Assembly: GCF_028769735.1 (NCBI RefSeq)
Contig: NC_088188.1
Coordinates: forward strand, 2,875,001-2,939,000
DNA: 64,000 nt
Origin: Zonotrichia leucophrys gambelii
Taxonomy: Eukaryota > Chordata > Aves > Passeriformes > Passerellidae
Reading direction: 5' to 3'
Part shown: positions 1-13,109 of the stretch, piece by piece
How the letters are laid out: every line of letters begins with the position of its first letter
Numbering within the stretch: the first letter of the stretch is position 1
Notes under the pieces: generated by a model
Told to the model about the DNA's origin: nothing
Databases searched by the model: none
What the model saw: the letters and a program-made list of their open reading frames with translations, nothing else
Position numbers and translations under genes: made by a program

Positions 1-436
1 AGGAATAACTTAGCACAGAGCAGTGATCATCCCTAATCAGTGACCACAATAACATAAACACACATATTATCCTCTTTATACACCCATCCCCAGTGAATAG
101 CACCCAAAATATCAAGCAGCGCCTGACACATAACTTGTGTGTGAAATTCCACCAGCATCTGAAACCAAACTCTGTGAAGCAACCTTCACTTACATGCAAA
201 TACATTTCAGACAACTGGGAATTCTGGATGAAAAATAAAGGTATCTAGTCAATCGCTTTTCTTAAAGTAAAATAAAAAGATGCACTTAAGTTATTAACCT
301 TTATCCACTACACTTCAGTGAAATAGAGTATTTTTCAATGGAAACTCAATTTCATGGAAAATTTAACTCATTGGAATGTATCTCTCTCCTAGCATCTCAA
401 TACCTTGGAGATTCAACCCAAAGTTTCTCACCAGCC
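1..436. other. No gene or repeat recognised
   Basis: AT-rich sequence with frequent stops in all frames. I see no splice-bounded exon, repeat family or structural RNA. An open frame begins at 338, but it runs straight into the minisatellite at 437 and is explained by it. Confidence 0.6.
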
Positions 437-622
437 CAGCTGTACAGGAGTGCAGGCCTGGGACACCCCTATCACAGCACATCTGTACAGGGTGCAGGAC
501 ACCCCTATCACAGCACATCTGTACAGGGTGCAGGACACCCCTAGCACTGCACATCTGTACAGGAATGAAGGCCTGGAACATCCCTATCCCTGCACATCTG
601 TACAGGGTGCAGGCCTGGAGCA
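437..622. repeat. 36-bp minisatellite, about 4.5 units
   Basis: Units start at 463, 499, 535 and 578, with a partial unit before 463. The first two full units are identical 36-mers built around ACACCCCTAT and CACATCTGTACAGG. Units three and four are 43 bp because they carry an extra GCCTGGA. Since 36 is a multiple of three and the unit lacks stops in several frames, open frames cross it on both strands (for example a 12-residue GHPYHSTSVQGA repeat on the plus strand). I read these frames as by-products of the repeat, because flanking codons show no protein-like pattern and there is no recognisable protein. The array is GC-richer than its surroundings. Confidence 0.9.
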
Positions 623-3600
623 CCAGGCTCTGGCACATCCCAGAGCTCTGGAGAGATCCCAGAGCCAGGACAAAACTGCAGAGCCAGAGGAGTGGTAGCA
701 GAGGGGCAGAGCTGGGTCTCACCTGGCTGACTTGCACCACCACTGCACCAACTCCAAGGATCCAAACTGCCCTTTCCATGACTCCCTGCAACACACAGGG
801 AACCCTGGGCTGCCTCCAAACACCCATGGGGAGATAAAGCATTTTACTCACAGGGTACTGACGTTTCTGCTGTGTTTTATTGGATGACACAAAGCCCAAC
901 ACAGGAGAAGAGTTAACTTTGCAACACCAGAACTGACTGCCTGCTATTTAACCATGGAGTATCACAGGATAAGGATTTATCCTGAGCCTAGTAATAGAGT
1001 AAAGGGCATCTGAGTTCAAATCCTAATATGCATATTGACTGTCCTTCAGCACAGCCATCTTTCCTTGTGTTAACTCTTCTAATTTCATACATTATGGCTT
1101 GTAAAAGAATCAATATTTATTGACCACTGCCTTGGCTCCCTCAGTCTCTTACCAGTCCCTCCTGCACTGGAAAATGCCACATCCTGGTCCTGGTGTGAGC
1201 TCCCAGTGTTCTTCTGGGTTTTCAGTCCACAGCAGGTTTGAACAGTTCCAAGAAAAAGAAAAGCCACAGTCCAGGGAACTTCACTACCTCAGCTATTAAA
1301 AAATCTAAGAGAAAAAAAAATTTAAAAATCCTAAAAAGCAAAGGAGAGCTCTGGCCCTCTGTCTGTCCGTCCACAGAGAGTCCAGGAGAAGGAAGGCTGA
1401 ACTCTCCTCTCTCTGGTTTTGAATACAGCCCCTTAGACACTCCACTGCTTCACCTTCTCACTCGCGCTTCACTCTCAGATCTAGTTTTAAAGGTGCAAAA
1501 CTTATTTCTAGGCTAAACAGATAAATGGGGATACAATCCAGCATCAAGTCACCCTCGGACACTCCCTTACACAGATGAACCTTCAAGAGTACAATGAAGA
1601 AAAATAACCAAAAATTACTCAAAACACTGACAAACAACCAAATCAACCCTCTTCACTTTTACTTCAGTCCTATAAGATCCTTGTATTACTTGCTAGAAAA
1701 TCCCACAGCCTCAGCTCACTGACTGCATGGGCTACTGTTTACAAGATTATTAAAAATATATAAATTCCCAGTTTGCTAGTTTAATATCACAATTTAACCT
1801 GTCATTAGCTAAGAGGGGCAAAATAACTTAGTTGACTGAGTAAATTTGATTACCTTTGCCCCTTGCTGATGAATGTAAGTGATTCTAAAAATTAAAAAGC
1901 TATTAGACTAGTGAAAATAATTCTGAACAGTAATCTCTTGATACACTATTTCCATGTTTAAAGATCAGCTGGCAGAAGCATGACTGCTAATACAGGCTGC
2001 CTGAAAATTCAAAACTGGAGATAATGGTCAATTCCTCCACTATTCTTGTCTAATTAGAGAGTTCTGCTTCAGTTGAAATCCATTTAAGTGAGCAACATCC
2101 ATGTATTGAAAAGAATGATAAAGAAAACATTAGGTCAGAAATAAGAATCTTTATGATGTGAGTAGGCAATTACAGAAGCCATCTCTGATTTTCCACCTCC
2201 ACCTCTTCTATTGTATTTTTTTCTCTGTCAATACAAACTGTGGCAAGAATTGACATCAATAATAATTCCCCTCCCCTCCACTTTTTCTATTTTTTAAACT
2301 GTTAAAAACAATGGTCTTGTGAGAAAGCACAAACACCTGCTCTCTGGAAAGGGTGAGGAAAGAGCAAATATTAGCATTCCCTCTCTACAAAACTGGTAGC
2401 AGAATGTGCTAGAGTGCTGTGCCCAAAGGAATTGTTGGTTTGCTGTAGTTTGTGGACAGCCAATTGGCAAACCATAAATTAGGTCAAGTTTTCATAAAAC
2501 CAGCCCTACATACACATTCATGAATAAGAACAAGTGTCTAGTGAGCCAAAAACATCTTCTAATGGCCATTATCTGATGGTTGAGCACTGAACAGCCCCAA
2601 AAATGAAGTAAAACATTATTATCTCCAGCAAATTTGATGAAGTGAGCTTTTGCCTAGTGCTCTGGGTAAGACTGGGTAAGAGCAAAGGGCAGGCAAGCCT
2701 GGCACCACCACCAAAGAAGGAAAATGTTCAGAAGTTTGTCAGTATACTACCTAAAAATTGATAAATAGAGCCCTAGAAAACAGTTATTGAAAAGTCAGCA
2801 CTATGAAGCCCAAGGCTACACTTTTACATCTCTGTAATTCCTTTACCTTCCAAACCAATCAAAAGCAGCATGGAATCTGTAAAATCTAACAATCCCACAG
2901 TGGTAAGAAACCCTTTTCCATGAGACACAGTTGCATCATTTTATCATCAGGCAGAAATACAACCCCATATGTGAATAATATTGGGCAAATACACGAAGTT
3001 TTCTTGTGCTTTCAAGAATATGTTATTCTTTTTAGTTTGATGTATCAAAGAAAAGCATTTTAAAAGTTCAGGGAATTTTGTGACTACTGATGGGCTTTTA
3101 CACATGCTGATAGTTAAAACAGGGTCATGGTTGTATCCCTTGCAATGGCACAGCCTCTTAACAATTTCCCTTTCTTCCTTAATCACACATAGTTAACAAG
3201 AGCAAAGTAAAAGTTAGAATTTCAGGCATTTGCAATGTTTCCTCAATAGCCTTTCATTTCTACTTGGGCTGAAACTTGATCTATTCTGAATAATGGAAAC
3301 AATGTTCAAAGCATACATCCCCCCAGCATTACACTCAGTTAATGGTCCTTGACTTGTGATATTGTGATTTTTATACTGCATATAAAGGTCTCCTTTAGGT
3401 TAAAAAAAAGAAAATGTGTCTTAACATTTGAAGCAAAGCCAAATAATGCTGTACTGCTGGGCAATTTTCAAAGCCACATTAAAAGAGGATCACAAGAAAA
3501 AGAGGCATCAGTACAAAACCACTACATGGCTCCCTTCTCTGTGCTCCAGGATTTTGTTAAGATACTCTTTTAATCCAGCCATTTACTGCAACAGGCTTTA

Positions 3601-4464
3601 TAACATATTAAGTATTATTGCCTCCTCTAACTGACAGATCAGGTTTGGTGAATCTTGACCCTTCAGTTCCCCAGAAGCCATATTAGACTGTTACAAAAGC
3701 GTTAAGAATATTGTGACAACCATACCAAAAATGTCTGTTTCCCTGATGGATAAATTCTTTTTTGGAGGGTGGATGGTTCAAGAAATTCCTGCACAATGTG
3801 AGCATCATGAGGGACCTAAACCACAAGGAGATTCTCTCTGACATTTCAGTGTCATCTCTGAAGATGTGCTCAAGCAAAGTCTTTCCCCAAACCACCAAGG
3901 CTGGCACAAAACAAATCTCAGGACACCCCTGCTGCAAGGACTCTGAAATAATGAAATGAGATTTTGCAGGAAAGCACCAATCTCAGCAGTTGATTGCCTC
4001 TGATGCTTGTCTGACTCACCACCTGTCCTGCCTTCCCTTCCTTTTGGGTCAAGGTCTTTTATGGTGACATAAGAGCATGGCAAGGTGAAATTATTGCTGT
4101 GAGCACAGGGGTGAGGCACAGTCAGAACTGACCCCCAAAGTTCTTCAGTGCTGAGGCTTCACCACCTCTTGGACCACAGAGACCAGGAAAAGTGATCTGA
4201 AGCCCAGAAGTGGAGGAGCTGTAGTACTTATCCATCAAAGGGCTGAGAAAGAGCCTTGCACAAACCACAAGCTTTAGCAAATCTGGAGTGGTTTTCTTCC
4301 ATTTATTTTAATTCCTTTGATTTCATCTCCTCTGGGAGTAATTAAATACTTTTTTCCATATCCTAGTATCATTGGTAAAACTCATTAAGGAAATTTTAAA
4401 AAGATGAAAAATCAAATATCTTGCTTATCCTATCTAAATTTACCATAAAACACTTGACAAAGTA
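623..4464. other. Unannotated AT-rich DNA
   Basis: The first few hundred bases (to about 840) stay GC-rich beside the minisatellite; the rest is AT-rich. Open frames here are under 110 codons, overlap on both strands and show no domain or motif I know. I see no CR1 or LTR signature. Confidence 0.5.
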
Positions 4465-4538
4465 ATTTTAAAATTATAAATGAGGATCATTCAACTTTCA
4501 TTTTAAAATTATAAATAAAAGAGGATCATTCAACTTTC
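4465..4538. repeat. Two-copy tandem duplication, 35/39 bp
   Basis: Unit one (4465-4499) and unit two (4500-4538) both read ATTTTAAAATTATAAA and then GAGGATCATTCAACTTTC. Unit two differs by a small insertion (TAAAA in place of T) at the join. The near identity suggests a recent replication-slippage duplication. Confidence 0.9.
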
Positions 4539-6729
4539 TTGAAAATCATCATCCCTCTCTTCAGTCAGTCAGCATCAGCTGATCTCCAGAAAGGAATGTC
4601 TTTTCCATGTCCAGGATCTATTTTTCAGATCACTTGGCTGGGTTAGCTTGTGTTTCCTCACATCCCTCCTACTCATCCATCTCTGTCTCAGACATAAAAG
4701 AGAACAGATAAAAGCAACATTTCCTCAAGCTTCAGGCAAAGCAGGAAAAGGAACTTGTGACTGGCCATTTGCTCAAGTCATGCAGCAGCTTCAGCATCTG
4801 GACCAGTTCATAAACGTGTAAGACCTACAGATGATAGAAGAATTTGACCCTTGAGCAGCACAGGAACTCCAGACAGAGCCCTGAAAGAGGAATATTGGCC
4901 TCATTTGCACTGCACTGAGGTGCATCGAGGTATCCCACGCTGCGCAGCACCAGCCAAGCCCCATCCCTGCTCTCCCCTTGTCTGAGACCAGGAGCTGCCC
5001 CAGGACCCCCCTGCACCAGGCAGGGACAGGCAGCACATGGGCAAGGCCAGGATGTTGCTCATCTCAATAAATTCCACAGCTCCAGGAGCCCGTGGACAAC
5101 CGGCCCCTAACCCAGGATAAAGCAGCCCAGGGTTCCAGAGGAGGTTCCTGCCAGAGCCACACACACCAAGGCACAGGCAGCACCACAAGGCTGAAAATGC
5201 CTTTTACATTTGAAGTGAATTAGGGCTGGGTTTGCCCTTAAACCTAAAGGTCAAAAATCCTTATCCAGACACTGTATTCCAGAGCCTGGAAACACAAGTT
5301 CTGTGTTCTTCACAGCCTAGGTTACCTAAACTCAGAATTGATTCCACTGCTTCCCTGTGTGTGCATGCACGTGTGTGCATATGTTTAATACACACATTAA
5401 ATTTTAAATAGATTGCTTTTAACTAATCACATCAAGTGGCATTTGTGCAATGTAAATATTTGCTTTGTTCCTTCAGCACTCTTTCAATTACACAGAAAAT
5501 TTCAGAGAAATAAAATTACAGGAGGCCAAATATTAAAAGGTAGGGAGGGAAAAGAGTGTGAGACTAAGCTTCAAAGGGAATTCTACACTTTGATTTCAGT
5601 TTGCATATTCCAAATGCTCACATTTTGCTACACAGATGTCAAACCAGGAGGCAGGTAATAAAGCAGGTTTCTTTAAGACTTAAAAAAAATACATTTAAAT
5701 GATCAAATTAAACCATATTCCAAGCATTGCAGAAATAGCTGACATATTATTAGTTCTTCCCTAAACGTTATTGAACCATCTCTTTCCATTGTAGCAGGGG
5801 TCTGTCAGCTCTGCAGGGCCTTGCCAAAAATAAAGAAAGGATGGCAGCATTCCCCATCTGCTGATGAGTCCAATCTAAGGGAAGACAAAACACTGATTTT
5901 ATTTACCTCTGTTCCAATTATTGTCAGGCAATACAAACAGTCATCATGACACACAGCCAGGTTTATTCATGTGCCCAGCAAGCCAGGCCAGGCATAATAA
6001 AGAGATTACACACTCTGTTTGGAATACAGGCAACTTGGAATGGCTTTTATTGAAACTTCAGCATGGGAAATATTGGGTAGTAGATTTAGGTATCACACAA
6101 TCAGAAATATGTTTGGCTCCAAAACACAACACATGGCACCCTCAGAGAATGAGGGTGACTATTATTACAGCACAACAGGCTGCCTTTCTCTCCCTGCCAA
6201 AAGAGAAGCTTGGAATAGCACAGAGCACATGGCACTTTAAACTTGGAGGAGAGAGCCTGGAAAGAGCTCACAGAGTAGGAAGGGAAAAAAATTTAAAAGT
6301 ACTGTGCCCCTGAAAGACAGCTCCTCATAAACCACCACCAGTCTCTCTACTGGAGTCACCCTGGAAGAGAAAGGAGTATTTAACATCAAGAAATGGGACA
6401 GAAGGGGCAGAGCTGTGCAATATGTTTGCTGCAATAATTGAGGTACTATAGTTTTTTCAAAATTTAAAGTCTTTTTAAGACAGAATGGAAAAGAAATTAC
6501 AGCAGACATTACAAAAAAATGAAAGTTTGAATCTTTTTAAATGTAGATTAAGGCTCTGTTGATAAGTCCAGCCAATTTGCTGTCCAGGGCACTCTTGCCC
6601 CACTTGGCCAGCTGAGACCCTAAATTGCCAACAGGCCCAGTTCTTGAAGGTATGCCCAAAATCATAGAGCCCAAAACCTTGAACATGGCACCAGCTCTGC
6701 AGCAGTCATCCACCTGGTTCACGTCCTTT
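4539..6729. other. Unannotated DNA
   Basis: Mixed composition, with a GC-richer patch at about 4880-5180. Overlapping short frames occur on both strands. No repeat family or exon was recognised apart from the alternating tract at 5356-5384. Confidence 0.5.
5356..5384. repeat. Alternating purine-pyrimidine tract
   Basis: 29 consecutive bases alternate strictly between pyrimidine and purine, mixing TG steps with CA, CG and TA steps around GCATGCACGTG. Such tracts can adopt left-handed Z-DNA under supercoiling (established knowledge). Whether this one does so here is unknown. Confidence 0.8.
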
Positions 6730-7114
6730 TTCTCAAATCTTCTTCTCTAACTAGGAAGATGGAGCAGACCCTCATTTCCTGACCCTCTGAACATTTCTCC
6801 AAGGGATATAAGGTCCCTCTTGATATTTCCAGCACCACCCCTCTGCAGTGTCATGTTGTCATCTTACTATGAAAATTCCATACCTTTTGGTGATTTCTCA
6901 TGGGTATCTCCTTGCAGTACTGACTCCTTCACAGCACAGCCAACAAACTCCAGCTCTCTCCTCGACCAGCTAACCCACTCTTCTATAGCACTCATCCTTA
7001 TTAGACACAGCTGTGGCCTGTTAAGGGCAGGAGTGTTCCTAATCTTTGATAATTAGTGCAGCTGCAACTCCTCAGAGGTGAGATTACCTTCTGCACTATC
7101 TTTATTTTCTTACA
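6730..7114 (-). mobile_element. Decayed ERV LTR (probable 3' LTR)
   Basis: Read on the minus strand, the element starts TGTAAG at 7114. Its U3 matches the LTR at 31380-31694: both share AGTTGCAGCTG, AAAGATTAGGA and CTAATAAG, and both have AAGAGTGG right after the TATA position. The TATA box here (6980-6987, TATAGAAG) is degraded; the 31-kb copy has TATAAAAG. A purine-rich run (7117-7136) lies just before the start, as expected for a polypurine tract before a 3' LTR. The far end, here put near 6730, is approximate. ERV family assignment is from pattern only. Confidence 0.6.
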
Positions 7115-7116
7115 TT

Positions 7117-7136
7117 CTATCCCCCCTTTTCTTTTA
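7117..7136 (-). other. Candidate polypurine tract
   Basis: On the minus strand this reads as a run of A and G (AAAAGAAAAGGGGGG at its core) ending two bases before the LTR start TGTAAG. In retroviruses the polypurine tract primes plus-strand DNA synthesis immediately upstream of the 3' LTR. Its presence suggests that retroviral internal sequence, not host DNA, once lay at higher coordinates. Confidence 0.5.
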
Positions 7137-7870
7137 ATTACAAAGTTGCAGCATCTCTAGAAAGATATGTTCAAGTAAATTGATATTATAACATATTCAC
7201 ATATCTCACTTAGGACTAACAGTTATATTCAGTGTCATTCACCCCTGCCTGAAAGAGTGGGCAGAGATGAGAGTCCACAGGCTTGACCAGCCTCAGAGCC
7301 TCTTGTGACAGCCTGGAACCAAGCTCCCAGCAAGCAGACTTCCCTGGAGACTGTCTGGGTGGCAAATGGGGCCTCTCAGTAGAAAGTCTCCAATTCCTCA
7401 CCCCCTTTCTGGGGGCACCAGTTTAGTGGGGTTACATGATCAGATTGATTTTGCATGGTTGGCCCTTCCTGGGACTTCTATTTACTCTCTCCCTCCTCAT
7501 TCTCCAGCCCCAGGACTTTGCATCTGTCACATTAGGACATTTCAGGAAGGAAAAGAAGGTTCCTCCTCCTGCCCTAAGCAGAAGTGAGAATCCAATTTCC
7601 TTTTCTTGTGAGTCAGTTGAGTCAGTCAGCCCAGGGCTGGAAGCAAACTTATCTTCCCCATGACACCCATGTGCCTTCAGACCCCAGAGGGACCGTCACT
7701 TCTCATGAAAGTTTTGGTCTGGGCAGGTTTTTCAGCTCCTGGGTGGAGATGGCCACACTGGCATTGCACCCTGTGATCCTCCCTGTGGAATGTGCCAGGC
7801 TCAGTGAGTATCACTGGATACTTTAATTCAAAAATGTCATCCAAGGTGGAATTATGTATCATCAAGGATT
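7137..7870 (-). other. Possible remnant ERV internal region
   Basis: This is placed upstream of the putative 3' LTR and polypurine tract on the minus strand, so it may be decayed retroviral interior. It is GC-richer than its flanks and has overlapping short open frames on both strands (for example 7216-7401 minus, 61 codons; 7436-7663 plus, 75 codons). I recognise no gag, protease, polymerase or envelope motif in any of them. Position is the only evidence. Confidence 0.25.
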
Positions 7871-10800
7871 TTGTTTTCAGTCATCATATTTGACCACAAT
7901 CCTAGGCAATTTGTGAGATCTTTGGGCTTCAGCTTTGTGCCCTCCAACAAAAGAATAATTCACATTAACACCATCTCCAGCCAAGAGACAGCAGAACTCA
8001 GAGTCCCCTGGGTCCTAGCCCTGGGCACTTCTGTTTCAGCTGGAGAGTATTTACACTTTTCAAATGTGCACTGGAACCAAGCTGTGAAACATCCTGAAAA
8101 ATCTGGTAGGCTTAAAAGCTCTAAGTTTGGAAAAGCATGAATTTCACTCTAATTTCTGATTCTTGGGAATTATCCTTCCAAGCAGCAAAGTAATGACTGC
8201 TCCTGATTACAATTCAATTCCTGATAAAAACCCTGCAGAATACCCACACATACTTGGAACAGAAAAGGGAAATGCAGTTATCTGAAATTCTCCATTCATT
8301 CAGAGCACAATGCTGCTGAAACCTGGGCCTAAAATGTCTCTCACCAGTGCTCACAAGCTGGTGTTGTAATTGATGCCAAAAATTCAGCAGCTTTATCATA
8401 TGCATTTTTTCCTACTGACAAAGTATTCCATGGAGCTATATTTCAATTCTGATTCCATATGTCACTTCAATTTCTGATCATAACTTGAACATAAAAAAAA
8501 ATATAGCCCATCTCAATGGACTAATAAAAAAGGATCATTTCTTTTTACATATCAACATTTATTAGTCTCAATCATTTCAGAAATATAATCATTATAGTCC
8601 CTTTTACTGAGAACAGCTCCCCACACACACTCATCCCAGGGGCTCCTCTGTACAGATGTTCTTTTTCCTCTTATTTCTGAGGGTGCTATGTTGTTGCACA
8701 GCAAAATCAGCCATCATGCAGTATCAAGAGAAAAAGTAATTAAAAAAAAATAACTGGGGGTTTTTCCTATTCCCCAATACCCCTTTTTAAAAATATTACT
8801 GTTATTTCCTTCTGTCTTCCCCAAATAAAAAGTCAAAGGCAGGAAAGGTTTCAAGTCAGAAGGAATGATTGGGTTGACCATCCTGAACTCTGCATTTCCC
8901 AAGTCTTTGGTTTCAGGAGAGGTTGATGAGTTTAAGCAGAGCAGAGCTCCCAGCTGGCTCAGCAAATATTCCAGAAGCATACAAGGGCCAGGCTGGAAAA
9001 CAGCAGTACTTAGGTTAATCTTGGTTTTCAGAATCACTGATCATATCTCTTTGGTTTATAGTCTTTCAAAACCTTCCCAGAAAAATTGATCGATCCTTCC
9101 TACTGAAAACCCAAGACAGACAGGATGCTGTTTTCAAAAAGACTTTTACAAATCCCATCAATACTGGAATAAAACCAGAAAAAACAAGGCAGCTTTATTG
9201 ATTTACACATTAAAATAACATATGCTTTTCTGTGCATGTGCAGTCTCCCTTAAGAGAAAACTGAACTTCTAAAGATAATCTAATATTGAGTCTATAAGGG
9301 TTATCCATCAGTTCTCTTTCCCTCTTTTTTTTTTTGACAGCCACAAAAATTAGAGATAACATGGTTAATTATTGTAGAATGAGGTAAAAATCACTTTCTG
9401 GACTGAAACATGTAGTGCAAACAATAACTGAGCACCTTGTTAACTACAGGTCATTTAAGTCCAACCTGGAAAGTGAACACGTGTATGGTTTCTGCAACAT
9501 GTAAAACATTTAACTGAAAATCTTCATCTTACTGAAGACACTGGGGCCAATTCCACTGCTTCCATTTAAACACTTTTTCACTCAAAATTCATGTCCTGGT
9601 AATTCAAGCCATCTCAGCTCAAAACAATCTTATCTCAGCAGAAACTGATCCAAGTATTGCATGAGTCAGAACAGAAACAGAACATGGTTTCCATTTTCTG
9701 AGGATAACTTTCCAACTTTGTGAGTCAAAGCAAAAATGTTTAAGAATCAAACTTAAGCTATATCTTAGTTTCCCTGTACACTAAAGCTAAGATAACTACA
9801 TAGTTCTGCTTCACACATTGCTGGTACCTCCAAAATTCACATCTTCTGCAGGAAGTATTCACAAAGTACATCATCCTATTCCCTATGAATCTGGAGTAAA
9901 GAGGACTGGAGTAACTTCTATGTGCTACATACACGACTTGATTAGAAAACATTCATCAACGATTTGGTTTGAGTTTTCTGTTAGGGTGGTTTGGTTTTGT
10001 TTTGGTTTGGGCTTTTTGGTTCTTTTTGTTTTTTTTTTTTTTTTTGAACATAGGTTCAGCAAGATTTTGAAAACTTGAGGTTAAGGCAGATATGAGTTAT
10101 GAATATTATATTCATAAGAGTATGAATCACCTGATAACCAGCTGCCAGGTGAAACACCAGAAAGTGGATAAATCACTCGTTAGTGGTCCTACAAGCATGG
10201 CTCTACCTCAGCATCAGGCATCTCCAGGAAACCAGGAATGCCCAGGACTGCACTGGGCAACCCAGGACCAACCCAGAGTGGGCTCCCAGCCCTGGTTCAA
10301 AGGAAAAGCCCCACAATCTCCTTACTCTTCACAGTTTTGTCCATGCTGGAGACACAAACTGCAGCAGTTCCTGACTCACAGCAGGTACAACGTGGAGCCC
10401 TGACCTGCCCTGTGCCTGCAGGATGGAGGCAGTACTGGCAGTTCTTACACTTTACATGTCACAGGTTCCATCCAACTTAAATTTACACTGCCTGTGTTTA
10501 GTAGAAGATGCAGCACAACTACTCCAACACATAGCAGACTACTCAGCTACATAAACACTGGAACAGACTTTGGCAGCAATCTTGTCAATCTCCTGTCAGC
10601 ACTCTGCCAAAAGCCCTCCTGCAGGAGCTCCTGTGGTGCCACACGTGTGCTGGCAGCTCCTGTCTCTGGTCTCCACAGGCTCTGTACCATGGCTCAGCCC
10701 AAGCAGAGCAGCATTCTGTGTCCCCTGCAGCCCTGGCACTGTGGGCACACAGCAGATGCTCCCCCATCACATCCACATGAGCCACTGCAGCACAGCAGAG

Positions 10801-10986
10801 CTGCTGCCCGAGCTGAAGGCAATGCTCTGCAATGAAATTGTGTTTGCCTTGCCTTGAAGGTTTATGAGCAGGCCTGTGACCACAATGCAATTTAAAATAT
10901 CCACAAATTAATGCCCTTTGCCTGGTGACTCCTGGTCTTCCCATGGAGCAATGGCCTAAGGAAAGAAAGGCACTGACAAAACTGCC
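7871..10986. other. Unannotated DNA with homopolymer runs
   Basis: AT-rich sequence with scattered short frames. A G/T-rich stretch (about 9980-10028) leads into an uninterrupted run of 17 T at 10029-10045, possibly the tail of an old minus-strand retroposed sequence, although no body is recognisable. About 10180-10850 is GC-richer and carries several overlapping frames of 60-119 codons on both strands, none protein-like. Confidence 0.45.
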
Positions 10987-11215
10987 TGTCTTGGGTTGAA
11001 AGATGTGGGTGTGTGTTCTATCCCCATCTGTCAGAGCTGGGGCAGTTCTCTGCTGTCCATGGGGCAGGTTTTTCTATCTCTTCCAGAACCCATCTTCCCT
11101 CCAAGAGATCTCTACTGTCCATGGCCACTGAGTGTCCCTGCATGGCTGAGAAAATTCCATCATTCCATGGGAAGATGCACCACCCAGGGAAGGAGCCAAG
11201 CATTCCTACCTGGAT
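10987..11215 (+). mobile_element. LTR-like repeat, copy 1
   Basis: Starts TGTCTTGGGTTG and is collinear with the repeat at 55350. The two share GGTGTGTGTTCTAT, CATCTGT, GGGGCAGTT, GAGATCTCT, AAAATTCCATCAT and AAGCATTCCTACCTGGA in the same order and orientation. A TG start and wide dispersal fit an LTR; the structure resembles a passerine ERVL-type LTR I know from memory. The 3' end was not located, and collinearity with the other copy is lost after about 11215. Confidence 0.65.
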
Positions 11216-13109
11216 CTTTAACCAGCAAGAAGAAAATGCTGAAACCTCCTCTCCAACAAAGGAAAGGAAGGAAACATGAACAAAGAATTAAATTAAGTCA
11301 GTACCATCCATTTTCATTTTTCTCTGAAGGTCACCAGCGCTTCTTACAGCTTCTCCTGGCAGGGAGAGCTGATCTCTGAGGGCTCTGCAGGCCCCAGGAA
11401 TATCTCACCAAATTCAGCCACTCTGGAGCAGCAGCACTGCTGTGACACGCAGGTTTGCTCCCTGCTAACTCTGCCAAGGAATTGCTGGTTTCTGACAGAT
11501 GTTTCTGTTTAAAGCCACGAGGAACCGTATGGATCATTCCACCTCAGCTGTCTCAGGAGCCAGCCCAGTAACTCCAAGAGCCAGAAATTTGCCAGGAACA
11601 AATGAAAAAGCTAATTAGATCAACAGACAAAACTTGGATCAGGATTAGAGGATCTGACACGACAATGGGATTAGACTAGTTACAAGACATAACAAGGTTT
11701 GGCTATTTATCATTTCACAACCAATTTTTGCTGTGACAAATTAGCATGAAAAATGCAGATATGAGAATATCCTTGTTTCAGTTTAGTGTGTGCTCCCTAC
11801 TGATGCCAAGCTCCCCAGAATCAGTCTATTCTCTGAGAAAAACCACTGCAATAGCAAAAGAAAGTAAGAACTGGAGGCATAGTAATGGAAATAAAACTTT
11901 TAAAATCCTTACAACCAGGTGCTGATAGTTTTAAGCATACAAAAAGGCAAATAAAAGGTAAATAAATCATTGCAAAAAAACACAGTTTGGAGCTATGTGG
12001 AAAAAATAATGCAGATAAACAGCTGATTCTTTGCAGCTGGATAGATTTTGCAATGACAGTGTCTTTTTTTTTTTTTCATTCTCTGACTCAAAAAGCCTAA
12101 GAGATTACAAAGTTATTTACAGTTTATCACTAACAAAACTGCAACACCAAGCAAAGTAATTAAATAATGATACAGCTTCAAATAGAAACATTTCTCCATT
12201 ACAAATAGGTCCCATGTAGAAGCACCTGTAATAGGAAGAAGAAAACTTTCACAGCAGAAGAAATTCCAGCCTTGACCATCCGAATTTATTGTTTCAGAGC
12301 AATAGAACATCAGCTGAATGTGGGGGAGTGCTCCAACCCAAGGTGTAACTGTCTAACAGGATGGACATTTATATTTTAGCACAGCAGCCAGGCAGAAAAG
12401 AGTTGGGCTGCAGCTAATACAAGTGGAACAGCAATGAAAGAGAGAAAAAAGCTGAGTTTTCCTCTCAAACTTCTTCATCACATGCTAAACTTTAATTGAA
12501 ATTAGTAATGTATTTAAAGGACTTATGTTAGCATCAGCATTGGTCAGTGCTGAGAGCACTAAAAGCATAGATTGCAGCAGAAATACTTATTCCTAAATAC
12601 ATTGCTTAATCCTTTCATACATGTTTCAAAAAAAACCTGCTCTTTGTCAAATTAAGTACAGCTTTTTGACACAATTATCTTTTTACCTGGAGTTCTGGTA
12701 GTACTGATATGAAAGGAATCTAGATACACATCAGTTCTGGTTTAAATCCAACATTTAAGAAATAGATAAAAAAAAATCCTTCTCTCAAGCTCATCTTCCA
12801 GTAAATCCTATTAACAAAAGATATTCTGAGATAATTCCAACAAGGTGTGAGCATCCCTCCTTTCCTCTGTGACTTTTGACATTGCACATCATCATGCCAA
12901 TGAGCATCCCTGCCAGTGTTAGCACATATAAATGCCATAATGCTACAATATTTCTATTGCTCTTCACTAAATACTCAGTTTTCTTCCTCTATTTTTTTTC
13001 CTAAAAGTAAATACACACTGCAAATAAATCAGCTGCAGAGAGGATGGAAAATATGAGAGAGGAGTAGCATTTAAACAATAAACAATGGTGCTTTTCTGTA
13101 GTACCTGGG
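11216..13109. other. Unannotated AT-rich DNA
   Basis: No gene or known repeat recognised. Contains a T-rich run at about 12065-12077 and several short minus-strand frames (60-72 codons) with no recognisable domain. Confidence 0.5.

Noticed and set aside
376..837. Overlapping frames of up to 179 codons on both strands at the window start
   Set aside because: They are by-products of the stop-free 36-bp minisatellite and its GC-rich flank.
1012..1030. tRNA B-box-like GAGTTCAAATCCT
   Set aside because: No matching A box or cloverleaf could be built around it.
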